Positions 27,481 to 35,885 of a stretch of 64,000 bases of DNA are shown in pieces. The first letter of the stretch is position 1; every line of letters starts with the position of its first letter. The translations under genes were made by a program, and so were the position numbers. Under the pieces are notes generated by a model. That model saw only the letters and a list, made by a program, of their open reading frames with translations. It was not told the origin of the DNA and ran no database searches. Source of the stretch: Clostridia bacterium (GTDB lineage: Bacteria; Bacillota; Clostridia; Oscillospirales; Acutalibacteraceae); assembly GCA_017548045.1 (NCBI GenBank), contig JAFYNR010000030.1, positions 62,001 to 126,000 on the forward strand, given 5' to 3'.

Positions 27481-27527
27481 AAAATTTCCCATCCGTTTTA
27501 ACAACTGATATATAATCATTAAAATAT

Positions 27528-27556
27528 ATTTTAACAAAATTCTATAACTTTGTCAA
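27528..27556 (-). promoter_or_regulatory. Promoter of the acyl-CoA ligase-like gene and ppiB
   Basis: Minus-strand TTGACA (27551-27556), a 17-nt spacer and TAAAAT (27528-27533), leaving a leader of about 40 nt. Confidence 0.75.
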
Positions 27557-27583
27557 ACCTTATACCATCCGTTTGATAAAACA

Positions 27584-28582
27584 TTAATGTATATTGTTTG
27601 TCAGAATAATTTCATCATCCGTGAAGGTTGCAATAATTCCGTTGTTGTCATAGGTTGCATAGAAAGGCACCTTTGCAAACATTGTAAGATTCCACTTTAC
27701 GTTGGGATAAACCTTACCGAGCTGATTGGTTACAATGGCAATTTCAGGTGAAAGAGCTTTAAGAAAGCTTTTTGACGATGAACCGTAATAGCCGTGATGA
27801 CCGATTTTAAGAAGGTCGACATCGCCTACAACAGGAGCAACAACATCTTCAAGCCCCGTTGATTCGGTAATATCAGCCGCAAGAAAGGCTGTTTTGCTTC
27901 CTTTGCATACAATAACACCGATGCTGGATGCATTCTCACCCTTACCCTCAAATTCCTCAGGCGTAACCGTATTTACAAACCGAAGCGTAAAATCACCGAA
28001 AACAAATTCTTCCTCGGATAAATCGCTGACAATTTCAATGCTTCTTCCGTTGAGGGCATCAATGATATCCTGATAAACCTTATCTATTTTCCATCTTTCG
28101 GTTTCGTAATCCTTCGCAATATTTTTGTTGAATTCCTTAAAATAAGCCTTACCTATACCGATATCGGAATCCGAAATAAGTGAAAGATAAGAACCGATGT
28201 GGTCATAATGACAATGTGTACCCATAATAAAGTCAAGATAAACGCTGCCGTCATCTTTTTTACAAACCTTTTTGATATAATCAATAACTTCCTGTTCGTA
28301 GCCTTTGTATGCGGTTTTTCTTCTCGGATTAGAATTGCCTTCGCCTGCATCAATCAATGCATAAAGGCCGTTGCTTTCAATAAGAATAGAATCTGAATTT
28401 GCTGTATTGAGAAAATGAATTCTGTCATCACCGTCTGAATAATCAAAGTCTTCCTGTGTAACGGTAAAACGCCTGCAATATGAATTGCCTATTGCAACGG
28501 TTGCTATATCAAGCAGAAATATTGCCGCCATAAGCGGAACAATAATCCAGGTTGCTATTTTTTTAACACGATTTTTATTCAT
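27584..28582 (-). CDS. ComEC-like metallo-beta-lactamase-fold protein, membrane-anchored
   Basis: 332-residue protein with one N-terminal membrane segment (about 9-32, IATWIIVPLMAAIFLLD) and an extracytoplasmic metallo-hydrolase domain. The domain resembles the C-terminal part of ComEC: ANSDSILIES (about 62-71), YALIDAGEG, the metal motif THCHYDHIGS (about 121-130) and KIGHHGYYGSSSKSFL (about 248-263). Such domains in ComEC act on DNA strands; the role of stand-alone forms is unproven. Start chosen at ATG 28582, with GGAG upstream. A second, related gene lies at 49658-50575. Confidence 0.85.
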   Translation of the reverse strand: MNKNRVKKIATWIIVPLMAAIFLLDIATVAIGNSYCRRFTVTQEDFDYSDGDDRIHFLNTANSDSILIESNGLYALIDAGEGNSNPRRKTAYKGYEQEVIDYIKKVCKKDDGSVYLDFIMGTHCHYDHIGSYLSLISDSDIGIGKAYFKEFNKNIAKDYETERWKIDKVYQDIIDALNGRSIEIVSDLSEEEFVFGDFTLRFVNTVTPEEFEGKGENASSIGVIVCKGSKTAFLAADITESTGLEDVVAPVVGDVDLLKIGHHGYYGSSSKSFLKALSPEIAIVTNQLGKVYPNVKWNLTMFAKVPFYATYDNNGIIATFTDDEIILTNNIH

Positions 28583-28667
28583 AAAACACTCCGAAAGATT
28601 TAATCGTTTCATTTTATCACATTCTTACGCTTTTTACTATACTTTATTAAAAAGTTTTTCAAAAGAC

Positions 28668-28696
28668 TTGTATCGTAATTGATTTTAATGTAAAAT
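28668..28696 (+). promoter_or_regulatory. Probable promoter of the SulP-like gene
   Basis: TTGTAT (28668-28673), a 17-nt spacer and TAAAAT (28691-28696), 19 nt before the start codon. Confidence 0.55.
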
Positions 28697-28714
28697 AATG
28701 CACATAGTTCTGAA

Positions 28715-29878
28715 ATGAGGTACTTGATTTTGAACAATAAAATAAAAGAATTTTCACTTGAAACAATTTCAAGATTCACGGGAATATTTCCCCTTGTGTT
28801 CTGCATGTGTATTTGCGCAGGTATGGGAACAATGACAGGTGTTATTTTAGCCTGCATTTCAACCCTTCTCTCTGCCGTATATCAGCAAAAGCAGATGATG
28901 CCTGTTTATGCATCATTTTTAATTGCAGTTTACACGCTTAAAATGCACGGACCCTCCGCACTTTCGGTGGCAGTCATTTTATGCGGAATACTGCTGATTG
29001 CATCTGCACCCGTATATGAAAAAATAATCAAATATTTCCGTTCACCTGCCCTGCCGTCTGCAATGCTGGCAACGGCATTATCCGTAACGGTTCTTTTCAC
29101 AACCGATTATTTCGGAATCGGTGCAACAGGTGAAATACCCAAAACAATGATTGAATCTTACCTTTCGCTTGGTTTTCACCCCAACTGGCGCGGAGTTCTT
29201 TACGGCACGGTTGTTATGGTTATAATGATTACTTTTCCCAGGAAATTCAAAAAATCAAGCAAAGTATTAAACGCTGCTTTTCTCGGTCTTGTTGCCACGG
29301 TATTGCTTAACCTTTGGCTTAATCCCTCATATATGATTACTGCCATAAAAGAAGCAGGTATATTCTTGTTTGAAGATTATAAAAGCACCTTTGTTTTGCC
29401 CGTTTTGGCTGAGCCCTCGGCTGTTCTTAAAGGAATTACCTGTGGCTTTGCGCTTTATTTCGCCGTATTCTGTTCCGTTTCATTATCATCGACTGACAAA
29501 AAAGACTATATGTTATGCGGTGCCTCAAATGCTTTTCTCGGTTTTTTAACCTGTTCATTTCTTCCGACGGGAATCACGCGAAAGAATTATGCATCTTCTT
29601 TCGCCGCCGCAATCCTCGCAGGCTTATTTGCATTTATTTTCAAAGATTACATTGTTCGTATTCCCGTTCATTCATGTGCGGTTGTGCTTATAGTCGGTGC
29701 GTGGAACAGTGTTAAATGGGGCGAACTGAAAAATGTTTTTATAAACCCCAAAGGAATCGTTTGTCTTGCAGCGGTTGTCTTTTCATTTCTTTTCACAGGC
29801 GCTGTATACGGAACGCTTATCACTGTTTTAATATCCCTTTTGTATGTAAGAATTTTCAGTGATGATAAAAAAATATAA
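28715..29878 (+). CDS. SulP-like anion permease without STAS domain
   Basis: 387-residue polytopic membrane protein with about 10-12 helices. Overall pattern and blocks such as ICAGMGTMTGVILACISTLL (about 34-53) and IPVHSCAVVLIVGAWNSVKW resemble the SulP/UraA transporter fold, but the usual cytoplasmic C-terminal STAS domain is absent: the protein ends right after the last helix. A substrate cannot be assigned. The ATG at 28715 is used; a TTG at 28730 with GAGG upstream is an alternative. Stand-alone gene between a divergent ComEC-like gene and a convergent phosphate transporter. Confidence 0.6.
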   Translation: MRYLILNNKIKEFSLETISRFTGIFPLVFCMCICAGMGTMTGVILACISTLLSAVYQQKQMMPVYASFLIAVYTLKMHGPSALSVAVILCGILLIASAPVYEKIIKYFRSPALPSAMLATALSVTVLFTTDYFGIGATGEIPKTMIESYLSLGFHPNWRGVLYGTVVMVIMITFPRKFKKSSKVLNAAFLGLVATVLLNLWLNPSYMITAIKEAGIFLFEDYKSTFVLPVLAEPSAVLKGITCGFALYFAVFCSVSLSSTDKKDYMLCGASNAFLGFLTCSFLPTGITRKNYASSFAAAILAGLFAFIFKDYIVRIPVHSCAVVLIVGAWNSVKWGELKNVFINPKGIVCLAAVVFSFLFTGAVYGTLITVLISLLYVRIFSDDKKI

Positions 29879-29882
29879 AAAT

Positions 29883-29921
29883 TCGGCTTGTATCGGTTAT
29901 AAACCTTTACAAGCCTTTTTT
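29883..29921. terminator. Bidirectional terminator between SulP-like and PiT genes
   Basis: Stem GGCTTGTA/TACAAGCC (29885-29892 with 29908-29915) with an inner GGTT/AACC pairing, then TTTTTTA on the plus strand. The other side is also followed by a T-rich stretch in minus orientation. Confidence 0.8.
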
Positions 29922-30918
29922 ATACGGCAAAATAAAAGGCGATTTTCGTAAGCATCCAACCCAAAAAAGCACAACACGGAAAGGTTATGAGCCACGCCGA
30001 AACCATCTCACCTGCAATCTTCTTGTCAAGAGATTTTATATCATATGCAACACCCGAACCCATTACAGCCGATATTTTGGTATGCGTCGTGCTTACAGGC
30101 ATTCCCATCAGCGTTGATATAAGCAAGCATAACGTTCCTGCAATATCCGAGGAAAAGCCTTGAGCATTATTCATTTTAATCATATTACTGCCTACAGTTT
30201 TAATTATTCTTTCTCCGCCTGTTGCCGTACCTGCAGCTATAAAAAAAGGACAAAGAATATAAATCCACCAAGTGTCTTCTGTATATTTTTTTATTTCAGA
30301 AACAGACAGAGCAAGCAAAACAATACCGGTGAACTTCTGTGAATCCTGTGCGCCGTGCATAAACGACATAAGTGCACCCGAAACAACCTGACATTTACCG
30401 TAAAACCTGTTTGTTCTTTCGTTAACGAAGAAAACCGATGTAAGTTTTGTGATAAAATATCCTGCGGCAAAGCCTGCGACAACAGAAACAAATAAACCCT
30501 CAAAAATTTTTGACCACGCATTAATATTCACCGAACCGAAAGAACCGTTAAGTGAAACACCTGCACCGGCAACAGCCGCTATCAAAGCGTGGCTTTCACT
30601 TGTCGGAATTCCGAAAAACCAGGCTGATACCGCCCACAACACAACACAAAGCATTGCAGCCGATAAAGCAGTCAGCGCTTTTTCTCCACCGGCATCAATG
30701 GAAGCAATATCAATAACGGTTTGAGCAACCCTTCTGTTAAACACTCCAAAAATCAGCGAACCTGCAAAATCCGATACAGACGCTATAACAACAGCCTTTT
30801 TTAGGCTGACCGTACCGGTTGAAACGCAGGAAACAATAGCATTCGGCGCATCGGTCATACCGTTCACGAACGAAACGACAAGTGTTATCAGAACAGCTAT
30901 AAATGCAGAAAAAGCCAA
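29920..30918 (-). CDS. pit: Inorganic phosphate transporter, PiT family
   Basis: 332-residue membrane protein with duplicated PHO-4 halves. The signature VNGMTDAPNAI (about 17-27) and its second copy in the C-terminal half around SFMHGAQDSQKFTG (about 187-200) are diagnostic for low-affinity phosphate/cation symporters. Start placed at TTG 30918 because AGGAG lies seven bases before it; TTG 30924 is too close to the site. It stands behind the terminator of the fumarase-like gene. No PhoU-like regulator is adjacent. Confidence 0.9.
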   Translation of the reverse strand: MAFSAFIAVLITLVVSFVNGMTDAPNAIVSCVSTGTVSLKKAVVIASVSDFAGSLIFGVFNRRVAQTVIDIASIDAGGEKALTALSAAMLCVVLWAVSAWFFGIPTSESHALIAAVAGAGVSLNGSFGSVNINAWSKIFEGLFVSVVAGFAAGYFITKLTSVFFVNERTNRFYGKCQVVSGALMSFMHGAQDSQKFTGIVLLALSVSEIKKYTEDTWWIYILCPFFIAAGTATGGERIIKTVGSNMIKMNNAQGFSSDIAGTLCLLISTLMGMPVSTTHTKISAVMGSGVAYDIKSLDKKIAGEMVSAWLITFPCCAFLGWMLTKIAFYFAV

Positions 30919-30932
30919 CAGCAATCTCCTCT

Positions 30933-30967
30933 CAAAAAATAAAGTGCTTTCTGAACGAAAGCACTTT
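30933..30967 (-). terminator. Intrinsic terminator after the fumarase beta gene
   Basis: Eleven-bp perfect stem (30941-30951 with 30957-30967), 5-nt loop, then ATTTTTTG on the minus strand; ends the long operon before the PiT gene. Confidence 0.88.
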
Positions 30968-30974
30968 GAAAATC

Positions 30975-31502
30975 CTATTTAAATAAATTGCCGCCCTTTG
31001 AATCAATTCCCACAATCACAGGAAAGTTTTCAAGTTCAAGACGCTTCACGCTTTCACAGCCAAGATCTTTGAACGCAATTTCCTCACACTTCTTTATCTG
31101 CTTTGCATACAGCGCCCCTGCACCTCCGATTGCACAGAAATAAACTGCTTTATTTCTCACAATCGCATCACAAACAGCTTTATTTCGCTCACCTTTTCCG
31201 ATCATTGCGGCAAGGCCCAAATCAAGCAGACGGGGCGAATAAACATCCATTCTGCCCGAAGTTGTAGGTCCGCAGCTTCCGATTACCATACCATCGGGAG
31301 TAGGTGTTGGGCCGGCAAAATAAATGCACGCACCCTCAAGTTCATAAGGCAATTCGCCGCCGCTGTCAAGGAGTTCAAAAATTCGTTTATGCGCGGCATC
31401 TCTCGAAGTATAAACCGTTCCGCTGAGAAGAACCCTGTCCCCCGCAGTGAGAACGTTTGAATATTCCTTTATCTGATTTATGTTTATGTTGTATTCAGCC
31501 AT
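30975..31502 (-). CDS. Class I fumarate hydratase/tartrate dehydratase beta subunit, without alpha
   Basis: 175 residues matching the beta (C-terminal) part of Fe-S hydro-lyases: GDRVLLSGTVYTSRDAAHKR (about 23-42), YFAGPTPTPDGMVIGSCGPTT (about 60-80) and SGRMD with the catalytic-region residues. In two-subunit enzymes the alpha subunit holds the 4Fe-4S cluster and is normally encoded directly upstream. Here upstream is a coiled-coil gene and no alpha gene is seen in this window. Start at ATG 31502 with AAGGAAG upstream, two bases from the preceding stop. It may pair with an alpha subunit encoded elsewhere. Confidence 0.85.
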   Translation of the reverse strand: MAEYNININQIKEYSNVLTAGDRVLLSGTVYTSRDAAHKRIFELLDSGGELPYELEGACIYFAGPTPTPDGMVIGSCGPTTSGRMDVYSPRLLDLGLAAMIGKGERNKAVCDAIVRNKAVYFCAIGGAGALYAKQIKKCEEIAFKDLGCESVKRLELENFPVIVGIDSKGGNLFK

Positions 31503-31503
31503 T

Positions 31504-32106
31504 TTATTCTTCCTTAATATCAACAGATTCAAGCTTTTCGGAAGCCGATGAAAGAGTTTTGAGCAATACGTCCGTTCCTGACTTCAGCGAAGAAAGGGAG
31601 CTTTCGAAATTTACGCAAACTGTTTTGAGTCTATCTGCCGCAGAAAGCACGTCACAGTGCACGGAATCAACAGTACTCTTTGCATCTGAAGTAATTTTTG
31701 AAACGGAAGCTTTCGCTTCTGAAATAAGCTTTGTGACATCGGTAACTTCCGAATATTCCTCATATAATTTATCATACTTGGCCTTATACTCTGCCGCATC
31801 TTCCTTACTCTTTTCAAGTATAGCGTTAAGCTGCTCGATTTTCAGTGTCAACGATGCATTTTTTTCAATATGTGCGGCATTTTCAGCCTTCAGCGTCTCG
31901 TTTTCTGCTTTTAAGGCTTGTGCGGCTTTATCTTTCTCGGATGACGACAACCTTAATGCCTCAGCTTCTTTTTTATAAGCAGCGCAATCACTTGCGTCTC
32001 TTTTCAGAGAAACAATCTCCTGCTGAAGTTTTTCAATATAGTCGAGAACGTCTTCTTTCTTAAATCCGCCGAATGCGGATTTTTTTAATATTTTATCCTT
32101 ACTCAT
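31504..32106 (-). CDS. DivIVA-like coiled-coil protein
   Basis: 200-residue protein with an N-terminal FGGFKKEDVLDYIEKLQ block (about 12-28), reminiscent of the membrane-binding DivIVA start, followed by a long coiled coil (about 25-115; many Lys/Glu/Ala heptads) and a second helical part. It is related in style to, but distinct from, the full DivIVA at 38149. Probably cytoplasmic, binding membrane or division partners; function not known. AAAGGGTG precedes the ATG. Lies between a membrane-anchored propeller-like protein and the fumarase beta gene. Confidence 0.7.
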   Translation of the reverse strand: MSKDKILKKSAFGGFKKEDVLDYIEKLQQEIVSLKRDASDCAAYKKEAEALRLSSSEKDKAAQALKAENETLKAENAAHIEKNASLTLKIEQLNAILEKSKEDAAEYKAKYDKLYEEYSEVTDVTKLISEAKASVSKITSDAKSTVDSVHCDVLSAADRLKTVCVNFESSLSSLKSGTDVLLKTLSSASEKLESVDIKEE

Positions 32107-32124
32107 ATCAACACCCTTTCTCTG

Positions 32125-33972
32125 TTATGCAAAAAGCAGAATTTCACTTACATTTTCGCAAACAGGCTCAGCTTTATCTTTTCCAAAAATATAAAGTTTT
32201 CCGTCCGAAGTGATGTATGCTGCTTTTCCGTCTTCAGTATAACTGAAGCTTTCAACAACAATATCACTGCCTATAAGTTTTTCTTCCCCGTCAACACAAA
32301 TAAAATAATCGGCTGTTTGTTTTGGTGAGGAAGCATCATTGTTTTTCAAAACAATTACATCCTCAAAGTTTTCAACGGTAAATGCATTAACTGCATTTGA
32401 AAGCTTTACGCTCTTTTCACCGCAGTATGAATACACATCACCTGTTATTTTATCCGCATCCGATTTAAGATAAATTACACCTTCATCAGAAAACCTGTAA
32501 CCCGATATACCCGTATCAACACCGATAATTCCCGAAGGCTTGAGTTCGGCACCGATACTGTTTGTGTAAAGGCTTAACCTGTCGCCCTGAGTATCACGCA
32601 CAAAAGCAAAAATTCTGCCGCCGTCGCGTGAAAAAGAAAACAGAGTTCTTGTTTTATCGTAGCCTTCAAGCGGATACATCACAGCACCTTCGCTTCCGTA
32701 TGCCGCATACGCCATACCGTTTGACTTAACACTTTCAGAAACAACCGTTCTGGCATATTTTATAACCTCTGCCATAGTGCTTCTCTGTGCAATTTCAACG
32801 AGAGTACCCATATCCGTATCTGAAGCAAGAACCTCCGTACTCTCAAACACAATTTTGGGGTCGCCGTATGACGAAACACTGTATACGTTTTTAGGGTCAA
32901 TATTCTCAGCTATCTTGTATATGCCTTGGCTGTTATACGCAAAAGCATTGAATACGGGAACCGAAAACTCGCCGTTCTCAACAGATTCATTAAGTGCAGC
33001 TCTGATTTCATCCCTGACAAGCTTATCCTGATAAAGCTTCAAGGCGGCGTTATATTCAGCAGATATACCGAGAAAAGCAAAAAAATCGGTGCGTTTCGGC
33101 TTTTCAACCGATTTATCGCTTTCAGAATACTCGTCTGCAATTACATAGCTCCAGGAAATACTTTCAGACGATGAAGTGAAATAATAAAGATTGCCGCCGA
33201 CAGAATAATTATCATACATAACCGTATACGCATTATCGCATATCATTTCAATCTCACCGTTTGAAGTGAGAATATAAAGCTCCGTCATCCCTGTATGAAT
33301 CAGAGATTTTTTCTCATAAAAAATATGAGGATTTTCATCGTCGTTATAACAGCGAATATTCATAAGATCTCTGCATATTTCCGATGCAGTATCTTCTGCA
33401 TATTTATAAAGCACACGGTTATCGCCGTGCATTTTCACAAAATAAACCGTTTCAGAATTTTGGAGCGCATATATTGACTCAACATTATCTGAAAAGGTTT
33501 TGATTTTATTGCTGTCAATATCACAAACCGTGCCTTCAAATGCGCCTGCACTGAAATTTTTCTTCATATAGTACAATTTACCGGAAACAACACTGTAATT
33601 GCCGGAAACACCTATATCTATAATCTTAGGCGAAGTAATTTCACTTCGCTTTTTTTCAATGTAATATAAATCGTAAAGACCGTCTGAGTACGAAGACTCA
33701 ACGGTATAAAAAACTCTGCCGTTATCGGAATCGCACTTAAAGCCCGCAGCAGTGGACTCGGAAATAACAGCTTCAAGATTATCTATCCTGACACCTGTCA
33801 CACCGCCTGTTCTGTAAACCGCAATACTGCTGTTGGCAGGCTTTGACATACCTGAAACACAAACAAAAATAATAACAGCCGCAATAACGGCAACTGCCGC
33901 GGCAACCGAGATAATAATTACGTTAACCTTTGAATTTGTTTTTTTCTCCCCTGATTTATACAAAAACAGCAC
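32125..33972 (-). CDS. Membrane-anchored extracytoplasmic protein, beta-propeller-like
   Basis: 615-residue protein with a short cytoplasmic lead, one membrane helix (about 17-43, VNVIIISVAAAVAVIAAVI) and a large outer part. The outer part is made of repeated beta-rich units such as GVIYLKSDADKITGDVY and GKAAYITSDGKLYIFG, the pattern of DUF5050/WD40-like propellers. I do not recognise a specific family. The start is GTG with AAAGGG upstream. It follows the split transketolase genes and precedes the DivIVA-like gene, so it may belong to an envelope or division group, which is inference. Confidence 0.6.
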   Translation of the reverse strand: MLFLYKSGEKKTNSKVNVIIISVAAAVAVIAAVIIFVCVSGMSKPANSSIAVYRTGGVTGVRIDNLEAVISESTAAGFKCDSDNGRVFYTVESSYSDGLYDLYYIEKKRSEITSPKIIDIGVSGNYSVVSGKLYYMKKNFSAGAFEGTVCDIDSNKIKTFSDNVESIYALQNSETVYFVKMHGDNRVLYKYAEDTASEICRDLMNIRCYNDDENPHIFYEKKSLIHTGMTELYILTSNGEIEMICDNAYTVMYDNYSVGGNLYYFTSSSESISWSYVIADEYSESDKSVEKPKRTDFFAFLGISAEYNAALKLYQDKLVRDEIRAALNESVENGEFSVPVFNAFAYNSQGIYKIAENIDPKNVYSVSSYGDPKIVFESTEVLASDTDMGTLVEIAQRSTMAEVIKYARTVVSESVKSNGMAYAAYGSEGAVMYPLEGYDKTRTLFSFSRDGGRIFAFVRDTQGDRLSLYTNSIGAELKPSGIIGVDTGISGYRFSDEGVIYLKSDADKITGDVYSYCGEKSVKLSNAVNAFTVENFEDVIVLKNNDASSPKQTADYFICVDGEEKLIGSDIVVESFSYTEDGKAAYITSDGKLYIFGKDKAEPVCENVSEILLFA

Positions 33973-33985
33973 CTGACCCTTTATA

Positions 33986-34015
33986 AACAGGCGGTTGCCC
34001 CGTCAGGAGCAGCCG
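33986..34015 (-). terminator. Hairpin between transketolase and the propeller-like gene
   Basis: A 12-bp stem with one mismatch and a TGA loop follows the transketolase stop by 14 nt. The following sequence is not a clear T run, so it may be an RNA-stabilising or attenuating hairpin rather than a full terminator. Confidence 0.45.
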
Positions 34016-34029
34016 CCCAATAAATCAAA

Positions 34030-34977
34030 TTATTTCATTGAAACTGCCTGCTTTGCCTTTTCAACTATATTCTGTGCATCAAGACCGTAAATATGAAGAA
34101 GTTCAACAGCGGGTCCGGATTTTCCGAACGTGTCGTTAACACCAAGTCTTACAACCGGCACGGGATTACCGCCCTCGCACACTGCTTCTGCCACAGCACT
34201 GCCAAGTCCGCCGATAATATTATGCTCCTCAGCAGTAACAATTGCGCCTGTTTTTGCAGCAGATGCAAGAATTGTTTCGGCATCAAGAGGCTTGATGGTA
34301 TGAACGTTGATAACCTCAGCACTGATACCCTGCTCTGCAAGAATTTTCTGTGCTTCAACAGCTTCACCGACCATAAGACCTGTTGCACATATGGTGACAT
34401 CCTTACCTTCATTAAGAACAACAGCCTTGCCCCACTCAAACTTATAATTTTCATCAAAAATTCTGGGCACTGCAAGACGTCCGAATCTCATATATACGGG
34501 TCCGTCATAGTTTGCGGCAGCAAGAACAGCAGCTCTTGTTTCTATATCATCCGCAGGATTAATAATTGTCATACCGGGAATTGCACGCATAAGAGCGATA
34601 TCCTCACAGCACTGGTGGCTTGCACCGTCCTCACCGACAGAAATACCTGCATGAGTAGCGCCGATTTTTACATTAAGATGAGGATAAGCAATCGAGTTTC
34701 TAACCTGCTCATATGCTCTGCCTGCGGCAAACATAGCAAATGTGCTTGCAAATACTGTATAACCCGAAGCCGCAAGACCGGCTGCAACGCCCATCATATT
34801 ACCTTCTGCAATTCCGCAATCAAAAAACTTTTCGGGATGCGCTTTTTTGAACATACCCGTTTTTGTTGCAGCTGCAAGGTCGGCATCAAGAACAACAACC
34901 TTATCATTAATATCTCCAAGCTCAACAAGAGCCTTTCCGTATGCATCACGGGTTGCGGTTTTAATAATATCAGCCAT
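34030..34977 (-). CDS. Transketolase, C-terminal subunit
   Basis: 315 residues covering the pyrimidine-binding and C-terminal domains of transketolase: VVLDADLAAATKT (about 28-40), FDCGIAEGNMMGVAAGLA (about 52-69, with the Glu that activates TPP) and THAGISVGEDGASHQ (about 108-122). Works with the N-terminal subunit encoded just upstream to move two-carbon units in the pentose phosphate pathway. Split transketolases are normal in many Clostridia and archaea. AAAGGA lies upstream of the ATG. Confidence 0.93.
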   Translation of the reverse strand: MADIIKTATRDAYGKALVELGDINDKVVVLDADLAAATKTGMFKKAHPEKFFDCGIAEGNMMGVAAGLAASGYTVFASTFAMFAAGRAYEQVRNSIAYPHLNVKIGATHAGISVGEDGASHQCCEDIALMRAIPGMTIINPADDIETRAAVLAAANYDGPVYMRFGRLAVPRIFDENYKFEWGKAVVLNEGKDVTICATGLMVGEAVEAQKILAEQGISAEVINVHTIKPLDAETILASAAKTGAIVTAEEHNIIGGLGSAVAEAVCEGGNPVPVVRLGVNDTFGKSGPAVELLHIYGLDAQNIVEKAKQAVSMK

Positions 34978-34998
34978 TTTTATTCACCGATCCTTTCC

Positions 34999-35841
34999 TT
35001 ATGCTTCAAGTTCTGCAAGAGCGGCGTTAAGCTCACTCATAGCCTGTTCATACTGTTCCGCATTAGGTGCGGTGCCGTGCCATGAAACCTGGTCTTCCAT
35101 AAACGAAACACCTTTGCCCTTCACACTGTTTGCAACAATCACGGAGGGCTTACCCTTGAATTCTGCCGCAGCACAGAAAGCTGCATCGATTTCATCAAAG
35201 CTGTGAGCGCAGATTTCGATTACGTTCCAGCCGAATGATTTGAACTTTTCTGCAATGGGATAAGGTGAGTTAACCTCTGAAATCTTACCGTCAATCTGAA
35301 GACCGTTATTATCAACAACGGCGCAAAGGTTGTCGAGGCCCTTTGCGGAAGCAAACATTGCAGCCTCCCATACCTGACCTTCCTGTATTTCGCCGTCACC
35401 GAGAATGGTATAAACTCTGTTACTCTTGTTGCTGAGCTTTGAAGCGAGTGCCATACCGCAAGCTGTCGAAATACCCTGACCAAGCGAGCCTGTGCACATA
35501 TCAACACCTGCAGTATAATTCATACTGGGATGACCTTGAAGCATTGAATCACTTTTTCTGAGTGTTTTAAGTTCTTCAACAGGGAAAAAGCCTCTGTGTG
35601 CAAGAACGGAATAAAGCGCAGGTGCAGCATGTCCTTTTGAAAGAACAAATCTGTCCCTATCCTCCATCTGAGGATTCTGAGGGTCAATATTCATATGATT
35701 AAAATAAAGGTAAGTAACGATATCAACGCAAGAAAGCGAACCGCCGGGATGCCCCGACTTTGCGTTGAAAACGCCTTCAATAATACCCATTCTTGCTTTG
35801 CAAGCCTTGATTTTCAACTGCTTTCTGATAACTGCATCCAT
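34999..35841 (-). CDS. Transketolase, N-terminal subunit
   Basis: 280 residues forming the TPP/Mg-binding half: KSGHPGGSLS (about 29-38), LSKGHAAPALY and GDGEIQEGQVWEA (about 149-161), the GDG...N thiamine diphosphate motif ending in VVDNN. The start is ATG 35841 because AGGAGG lies eight bases upstream; the GTG at 35850 overlaps that site. Together with the next gene it makes one transketolase. Confidence 0.93.
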   Translation of the reverse strand: MDAVIRKQLKIKACKARMGIIEGVFNAKSGHPGGSLSCVDIVTYLYFNHMNIDPQNPQMEDRDRFVLSKGHAAPALYSVLAHRGFFPVEELKTLRKSDSMLQGHPSMNYTAGVDMCTGSLGQGISTACGMALASKLSNKSNRVYTILGDGEIQEGQVWEAAMFASAKGLDNLCAVVDNNGLQIDGKISEVNSPYPIAEKFKSFGWNVIEICAHSFDEIDAAFCAAAEFKGKPSVIVANSVKGKGVSFMEDQVSWHGTAPNAEQYEQAMSELNAALAELEA

Positions 35842-35885
35842 TGCAGCCACCTCCTGTTTAATTATGATTTAAAGCCCTATGCGCA

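Noticed and set aside
34093-35085. 330-residue open frame on the plus strand, opposite transketolase
   Set aside because: Antisense to conserved transketolase sequence; Cys- and Asn-rich with no recognisable domain.
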